8,489 nucleotides of DNA from Minisyncoccota bacterium (lineage in GTDB: Bacteria; Patescibacteriota; Minisyncoccia; Phycocordibacterales; Phycocordibacteraceae), in contig JALHML010000017.1 of the NCBI GenBank assembly GCA_022844065.1, positions 1-8,489 on the forward strand, read 5' to 3'. The notes under the pieces are model-generated. The model saw nothing but the letters and a program-made list of their open reading frames with translations, did no database searches and had not been told where the DNA came from. How positions within the stretch are numbered: the stretch's first letter is position 1; each line of letters begins with the position of its first letter. Below are positions 5,272 through 8,489 of this stretch, in pieces. The position numbers were made by a program, and so were the translations under genes.

Positions 5272-5305
5272 GGCCGTCCGCGTTCGCGTGGACGGCCTTT
5301 TCTTT
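5272..5305 (+). terminator. Intrinsic terminator with a UUCG loop
   Basis: GGCCGTCC (5272-5279) pairs with GGACGGCC (5290-5297). Inside, GCG/CGT extends the stem by three pairs (one G-U) and leaves a TTCG loop. TTTTCTTT follows, and its last bases overlap the stop codon of the convergent AOX-like gene. It has no U-tract in the minus direction, so it serves the plus-strand gene. Confidence 0.9.
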
Positions 5306-6002
5306 ATCCCTTCTTCGCCTGTAGCTCCCGGATAGAACGATTTCGGTGCACCAACTCATCGTTTCTAATCAACTCGAAGAGCTCATACTCGTTGCGCGGA
5401 TTGCGTCCGTAGAATGTAAGAAACTCTGAATACACTGGCGTGTCTCTAAGGCGTTCCCCATCTTCAACTAGGAACTGCTGGTACTGATGGTATGCATGAT
5501 TCTCGAAGATGTAATTAAGTTCGAGCGCAGAACGGCGAGAGAGCATGTAGAGAATATAGATGGTCCAGAAGTAGAAGAACGCAAATAGGATTGGGATAAG
5601 GAAATGGCGGAAGAAGCCGTCACACTTAAGGCGCTTGCAGATTTGCGCCAGTACAACGACGTGCAGGGTCTCGTTGTCCTGTGCCTCCCGAGAAAAGGTG
5701 CTGGTCTTCGTAAGCTCAATAGCGCGCTTCTCGTTTGAGTAAAGCCCCGTAAGGAGGGTATATGTTGCAACTTCCCAGGACTGGTAGGGGATGCGCGCGA
5801 TAACCTCAATGGCCTTGAACTTTGAATAGGAAGGCTTCTTTCCATATACGAGCGTTCCTGAACCAACGAGAAGATAGCCGAGGAGCCGCGCAACAATGCC
5901 TGGTTTGTAGTTGTCATAGGCGCGCGCATACTCCGCACGCAACGCTGGATCGTTCAATTCCTTAACCAAGGCTTCGTGCGCCTTGAACTGTTCTTCGTTC
6001 AT
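5304..6002 (-). CDS. Divergent alternative oxidase (diiron quinol oxidase)
   Basis: AOX is a monotopic membrane diiron enzyme that oxidises quinol and reduces O2 to water without pumping protons. This 232-residue protein keeps the family's ordered ligand set: Glu66 in IEVIARIP (for LETVAxVP), Glu111 and His114 in NETLH (for NERMH), Glu167 in FENHAYHQY (for LEEEAVHTY), and Glu216 and His219 in RNDELVHR (for RADEAxHR). Tyr174 lies seven residues after Glu167, the position of the catalytic Tyr in trypanosome AOX. A hydrophobic stretch at 133-155 fits a membrane-binding helix. Differences: about six extra residues between the first and second ligands, only one Glu of the EEE triplet, and the VNH after the last motif is missing. 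The N-terminus lacks a signal peptide. The ATG at 6002 has an extended -10 6 nt upstream. It could instead be a related diiron protein with another substrate. Confidence 0.82.
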   Translation of the reverse strand: MNEEQFKAHEALVKELNDPALRAEYARAYDNYKPGIVARLLGYLLVGSGTLVYGKKPSYSKFKAIEVIARIPYQSWEVATYTLLTGLYSNEKRAIELTKTSTFSREAQDNETLHVVVLAQICKRLKCDGFFRHFLIPILFAFFYFWTIYILYMLSRRSALELNYIFENHAYHQYQQFLVEDGERLRDTPVYSEFLTFYGRNPRNEYELFELIRNDELVHRNRSIRELQAKKG

Positions 6003-6022
6003 GCACGTAATTTACCATGCAC
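6000..6022 (-). promoter_or_regulatory. Extended -10 of the AOX-like gene flanked by a direct repeat
   Basis: On the minus strand TGG-TAAATT (6009-6017) ends 6 nt before the ATG, so the mRNA should be leaderless. GTGCATG occurs twice, at 6016-6022 and 6000-6006, 16 nt apart on the same face side by side with the -10; the second copy covers the start codon. A regulator site is possible but unproven. No clear -35 is seen. Confidence 0.5.
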
Positions 6023-6114
6023 CACGCTACATGTGTCGGTAGAGAGGCTAATGCCTGCACACAACAAGATGTTTGAGTGCGCATAGACGAATGCTAAGCA
6101 AGACGGGCACAGAT

Positions 6115-6142
6115 TTGGCAGCTCAAGATGGAGTGATACAGT
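6115..6142 (+). promoter_or_regulatory. Sigma-70 promoter of the CPBP gene
   Basis: TTGGCA (6115-6120), a 16-nt spacer, then TACAGT (6137-6142) preceded by TGA as an extended -10. Start of transcription is expected near 6149, leaving a short leader that holds a strong ribosome binding site. Confidence 0.6.
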
Positions 6143-6163
6143 AGAACGAGTACGGCAACTTTC

Positions 6164-6170
6164 GGAGGAG
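6164..6170 (+). promoter_or_regulatory. Strong Shine-Dalgarno site of the CPBP gene
   Basis: GGAGGAG ends 3 nt before the ATG at 6174; its first GGAG sits 6 nt from the ATG. It is the best ribosome binding site in the window and fixes the start. Confidence 0.75.
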
Positions 6171-6173
6171 ACA

Positions 6174-6713
6174 ATGCAAAGGATACGAAACCGGCTTTTG
6201 GCCGGCGCACCATTCTGGCTGTTTCTCTGCTCTCTTCCGGTGCTCGTGTTCTTTTGCTGGAACCTTGCAGCCTACGGAAGAGACTTTGTGGTATGGCTCG
6301 CCCCAGAGCTGTCCATCTCGAGTAGGACGCGCAACTACGCGCTCGAGCTTCACGCCAGAGGGGTTCATGACATAGCCCTACGCTCGTTTGTGATCACGCC
6401 GCTGCGAGAAGAATTCCTCTATCGTGTGTTACCGTTCGGGTTACTGTGGGGTGCGTGGGGAATTTTTTGGAAAACAACCCCGCCACTTGCTGCCGCGCTC
6501 GTGCTGGTAGCGCTCACTTCCTTCGTGTTCGGATTTGTTCACGGAGGTATAGGAAACGTGTTTATTCAGGGACTCATTGGCGTCGTTATTGCCTTCGTGT
6601 TTCTGCTCTGGGGTTCGTATGGTAGGACGCCACTCAAGGGTATCTGCGCCATACTGATCCTGCACGGTTCCTATAACCTGTATATAGCGATGTGGATTCA
6701 GCATCACCTGTAG
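6174..6713 (+). CDS. CPBP-family intramembrane glutamic endopeptidase (Abi-like)
   Basis: A 179-residue integral membrane protein of the CPBP/Abi family, related to Rce1 CAAX proteases. All three catalytic motifs are present: EEFLYR (79-84, EExxxR), FGFVH (119-123, FxxxH) and HGSYN (164-168, HxxxN). Membrane segments are likely at about 12-32, 85-99, 104-123, 130-148 and 155-175. It is short for the family, which often has six to eight helices, but the catalytic core is complete. In other bacteria such proteins act in bacteriocin self-immunity, prenyl-protein or peptide processing, or signalling; nothing here tells which. It is a single-gene unit on the plus strand between two minus-strand redox genes and is not co-transcribed with them. 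Confidence 0.92.
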   Translation: MQRIRNRLLAGAPFWLFLCSLPVLVFFCWNLAAYGRDFVVWLAPELSISSRTRNYALELHARGVHDIALRSFVITPLREEFLYRVLPFGLLWGAWGIFWKTTPPLAAALVLVALTSFVFGFVHGGIGNVFIQGLIGVVIAFVFLLWGSYGRTPLKGICAILILHGSYNLYIAMWIQHHL

Positions 6714-6721
6714 ACGTGAAG

Positions 6722-6751
6722 GAGGGCCCGCCAGCGTGGTGGGCCCTCTTT
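6722..6751 (+). terminator. Intrinsic terminator after the CPBP gene
   Basis: A 12-bp stem (6722-6733 with 6737-6748, one G-U pair) with a GCG loop is followed by TTTA. The U-tract is short but the stem is very GC-rich. On the minus strand no U-run follows, so it probably serves only the CPBP gene. Confidence 0.8.
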
Positions 6752-6784
6752 ATGTCCAGGGAACTAAAAATGGAGCGCTTTGGC

Positions 6785-8443
6785 TTATACCTGTTTCAGC
6801 ATGTCGCGTTCAATGTCTGCGAACGTGCCGTTCACTTTCTTGCCAGGGTTAAAGATATTCTCAGGATCAAAAATGCGCTTCGTCTCCTCAAAGAGCGAAA
6901 CCATCTCGTCTCCAAACATCTGCGGAAGATACGGGGTACGTATGATGCCGTCGTTATGCTCGCCGGTTGTAGAGCCGCCGTATTTAATAACGAGGTCGTA
7001 TACCCTTGGAGAAAGCTCAAGGATAATGTCGCGTACTTTCGGGTCCGAAAGATCCATGAGCGGGATGATATGGAAGTTCCCGTTGCCGATGTGTCCGGCA
7101 ATCGTATAGAGAAGATCGTACTCAGCCAAGAGGGCGTTCAATTCCGGCATGAACTCAGGGTATGAGTCTGGTGGCACCACGAAATCGTCTATGAAGGGAG
7201 CAGCGTAGAGACCCTTCGCGTTCTTTCGAAGGAGTGCAAAACTTTCGCGGCGTACCTTCCAGTATTTTGCAGCTGCCTTCTCGTCCCTGGCAATGCGCAT
7301 TGGCAGATTCAGAGGCTCAAGTGCTGCTTTTGCAGCACCTGCTTTAAACAAGGCTTCCTGGTGCGTGTCTTCCGAGAACTCAGCCATAAGGACGAGCTTG
7401 GGCACACCACCCTTCATAACCAGACCGAGTTCGGGGATAAAGGAGAGTCCAAGCTTTGTGGCTTCAACAAGGCCCATCTGCGAGAGCATCTGTGGCAAGA
7501 ACTTCATGGCGAGCTCGAAGGTATGGTCGTCATACGACTCAAATGATTCCGGATTGAAGGGAAGTACTTTTCGTACGACGTCAGGCAAAAGCGTGATGTC
7601 GTCGAGGAAGATGATAAGCATTGAGCGATATCCTTGCTCACGCACCAAGGAGAGCTTCATTTTCGTGGTAAGTGCGAGGGTACCCTGAGCGCCACAAATA
7701 AGTTTTGCAAGATTGAACGTGCCAGCTTCCTTGTCTTCAATCTCCCAGAGCGCGTAGCCCGCGGAATTCTTCGACACCTTCGGACGGGCATTCTCGATGG
7801 CGTTTGCATTTTTAGCGAGTAGAGCTCGTATGTCGCGGTATATGCGGCCTTCGAGAGTCTCGAGTGCACACAAGCGCTCAAGTTCTTCTTTCGATTTCGC
7901 ATTAAACGTAACCTTCGATCCGTCCGAGAGTACGACGTCTACTTCTTCTACGTACTTGCGAGTCTTCCCATACTCGAGCGTGCGTTCGCCCCCTGAATCG
8001 TTGTTCACAATACCACCCATAGCAGCAATCTCCCTTGAGGCTGGATAGGAGGGAAGTATCTGGCGGTTTGAGGCCAGCGTTGCCTTCTCGAAGTCGCGAT
8101 AGTAGACGCCAGGCTCGGTAACCGCAAAGCCGCTCCCAACTTCAAGCACGTGGTTCATATACTTCGTGAACACTGCAACAACGGAATCCGTGAGTGGGCC
8201 GCCCGACATGTCAGTACCGGCAGAGCGCGCTGTAACCGAGGCATTGATACCGTCTTTCCGCGCACCAAGAACAGTGCGCACGAGCGCCGAAACATCATCC
8301 GCATTCTTCGGATAGGTAACGATCTCGGGGGTCTTCGTGAAGATACTCGTGTCACGCGCAAACAACGCACGGGTTTTCACGTCGTTGAGCACCTCGCCTT
8401 TCATCGAAGCGCGCAAGCGCTCCAGTAGTCGCGTATCAGTCAT
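6785..8443 (-). CDS. FAD-linked 2-hydroxyacid dehydrogenase (GlcD/D-LDH-like)
   Basis: A 552-residue flavoprotein of the vanillyl-alcohol oxidase/PCMH superfamily with the FAD-oxidase C-terminal domain, the group that holds glycolate oxidase GlcD and D-lactate dehydrogenase. FAD-binding marks: TARSAGTDMSGG (71-82), AAMGGIVNNDSGG (140-152), YGKTRKYVEEVDVVLSDGS (158-176) and GAQGTL (251-256). C-terminal marks: GHIGNGNFHIIP (450-461), TTGEHNDG (492-499, where most relatives have GEHGxG) and FDPENIFNPGKK (525-536). It lacks the C-terminal iron-sulfur domain of longer fusions and has no signal peptide, so it is probably cytoplasmic or peripheral at the membrane. The likely reaction is oxidation of D-lactate, glycolate or a similar 2-hydroxyacid with electrons passed to a quinone or another acceptor; the substrate cannot be read from the sequence. 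The start follows a -10 7 nt upstream. Confidence 0.9.
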   Translation of the reverse strand: MTDTRLLERLRASMKGEVLNDVKTRALFARDTSIFTKTPEIVTYPKNADDVSALVRTVLGARKDGINASVTARSAGTDMSGGPLTDSVVAVFTKYMNHVLEVGSGFAVTEPGVYYRDFEKATLASNRQILPSYPASREIAAMGGIVNNDSGGERTLEYGKTRKYVEEVDVVLSDGSKVTFNAKSKEELERLCALETLEGRIYRDIRALLAKNANAIENARPKVSKNSAGYALWEIEDKEAGTFNLAKLICGAQGTLALTTKMKLSLVREQGYRSMLIIFLDDITLLPDVVRKVLPFNPESFESYDDHTFELAMKFLPQMLSQMGLVEATKLGLSFIPELGLVMKGGVPKLVLMAEFSEDTHQEALFKAGAAKAALEPLNLPMRIARDEKAAAKYWKVRRESFALLRKNAKGLYAAPFIDDFVVPPDSYPEFMPELNALLAEYDLLYTIAGHIGNGNFHIIPLMDLSDPKVRDIILELSPRVYDLVIKYGGSTTGEHNDGIIRTPYLPQMFGDEMVSLFEETKRIFDPENIFNPGKKVNGTFADIERDMLKQV

Positions 8444-8450
8444 TATGAGA

Positions 8451-8481
8451 AGTATAGCGCGCCACCTATCATTCCTGTGAA
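8451..8481 (-). promoter_or_regulatory. Promoter of the FAD-linked dehydrogenase (leaderless)
   Basis: On the minus strand TATACT (8451-8456) ends 7 nt before the ATG. TTCACA (8476-8481) is a possible -35 but with a long 19-nt spacer. There is no Shine-Dalgarno sequence. Confidence 0.5.
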
Positions 8482-8489
8482 GATTTCTT

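Noticed and set aside
5468..5938. 156-codon minus-strand ORF inside the AOX-like gene
   Set aside because: It is an alternate frame of the AOX-like gene with low-complexity Ser/Arg/Leu content; the AOX frame holds all family motifs.
6003..6173. Search for a tRNA or further small gene in the gap between the AOX-like gene and the CPBP gene
   Set aside because: Apart from the two promoters, the repeat and the ribosome binding site, I see no cloverleaf or supported ORF.

Overview
The window is a densely packed stretch of bacterial chromosome of roughly even base composition. No phage, transposon, CRISPR or resistance genes are visible. The mix of genes points to Patescibacteria (CPR), probably a Parcubacteria lineage: a shortened PrmC, a small glycine-rich RRM protein, many small orphan proteins, and a 253-residue orphan that resembles proteins I recall only from CPR genomes. 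This assignment comes from memory of such genomes and could not be searched.

Layout from left to right. (1) hisS (histidyl-tRNA synthetase, minus strand) runs off the left edge. (2) Upstream of it is a separate minus-strand transcription unit (about 1399 to 1160) with a strong promoter and a terminator. Its transcript can fold into a nested set of helices, and it also carries a 57-codon ORF with a good ribosome binding site. (3) A three-gene minus-strand operon follows: prmC, a two-helix membrane protein and a PH-domain (bPH_2) membrane protein, the last two translationally coupled. (4) A 104-residue orphan diverges from prmC with only 29 bp between start codons. A DUF1360 membrane protein follows, and each has its own terminator. 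(5) An RRM protein (minus) and the 253-residue orphan (plus) diverge from a shared regulatory region. (6) A divergent alternative oxidase (minus), a CPBP-family intramembrane protease (plus) and an FAD-linked 2-hydroxyacid dehydrogenase (minus) fill the right third.

Three points stand out. First, the AOX-like protein keeps all six diiron ligands and the catalytic tyrosine. It lies about 0.8 kb from a GlcD/D-lactate-dehydrogenase-type flavoenzyme, so the region could encode a minimal non-pumping dehydrogenase-quinone-oxidase route or an oxygen-removal system, which would be unusual in a group regarded as mostly fermentative. Second, the unit upstream of hisS looks like a structured RNA that I cannot assign to a class. 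Third, six genes have a -10 element 5 to 7 nt before their ATG and no Shine-Dalgarno sequence, so leaderless mRNAs appear to be the rule here. The remaining genes with recognisable ribosome binding sites have promoters placed further upstream.
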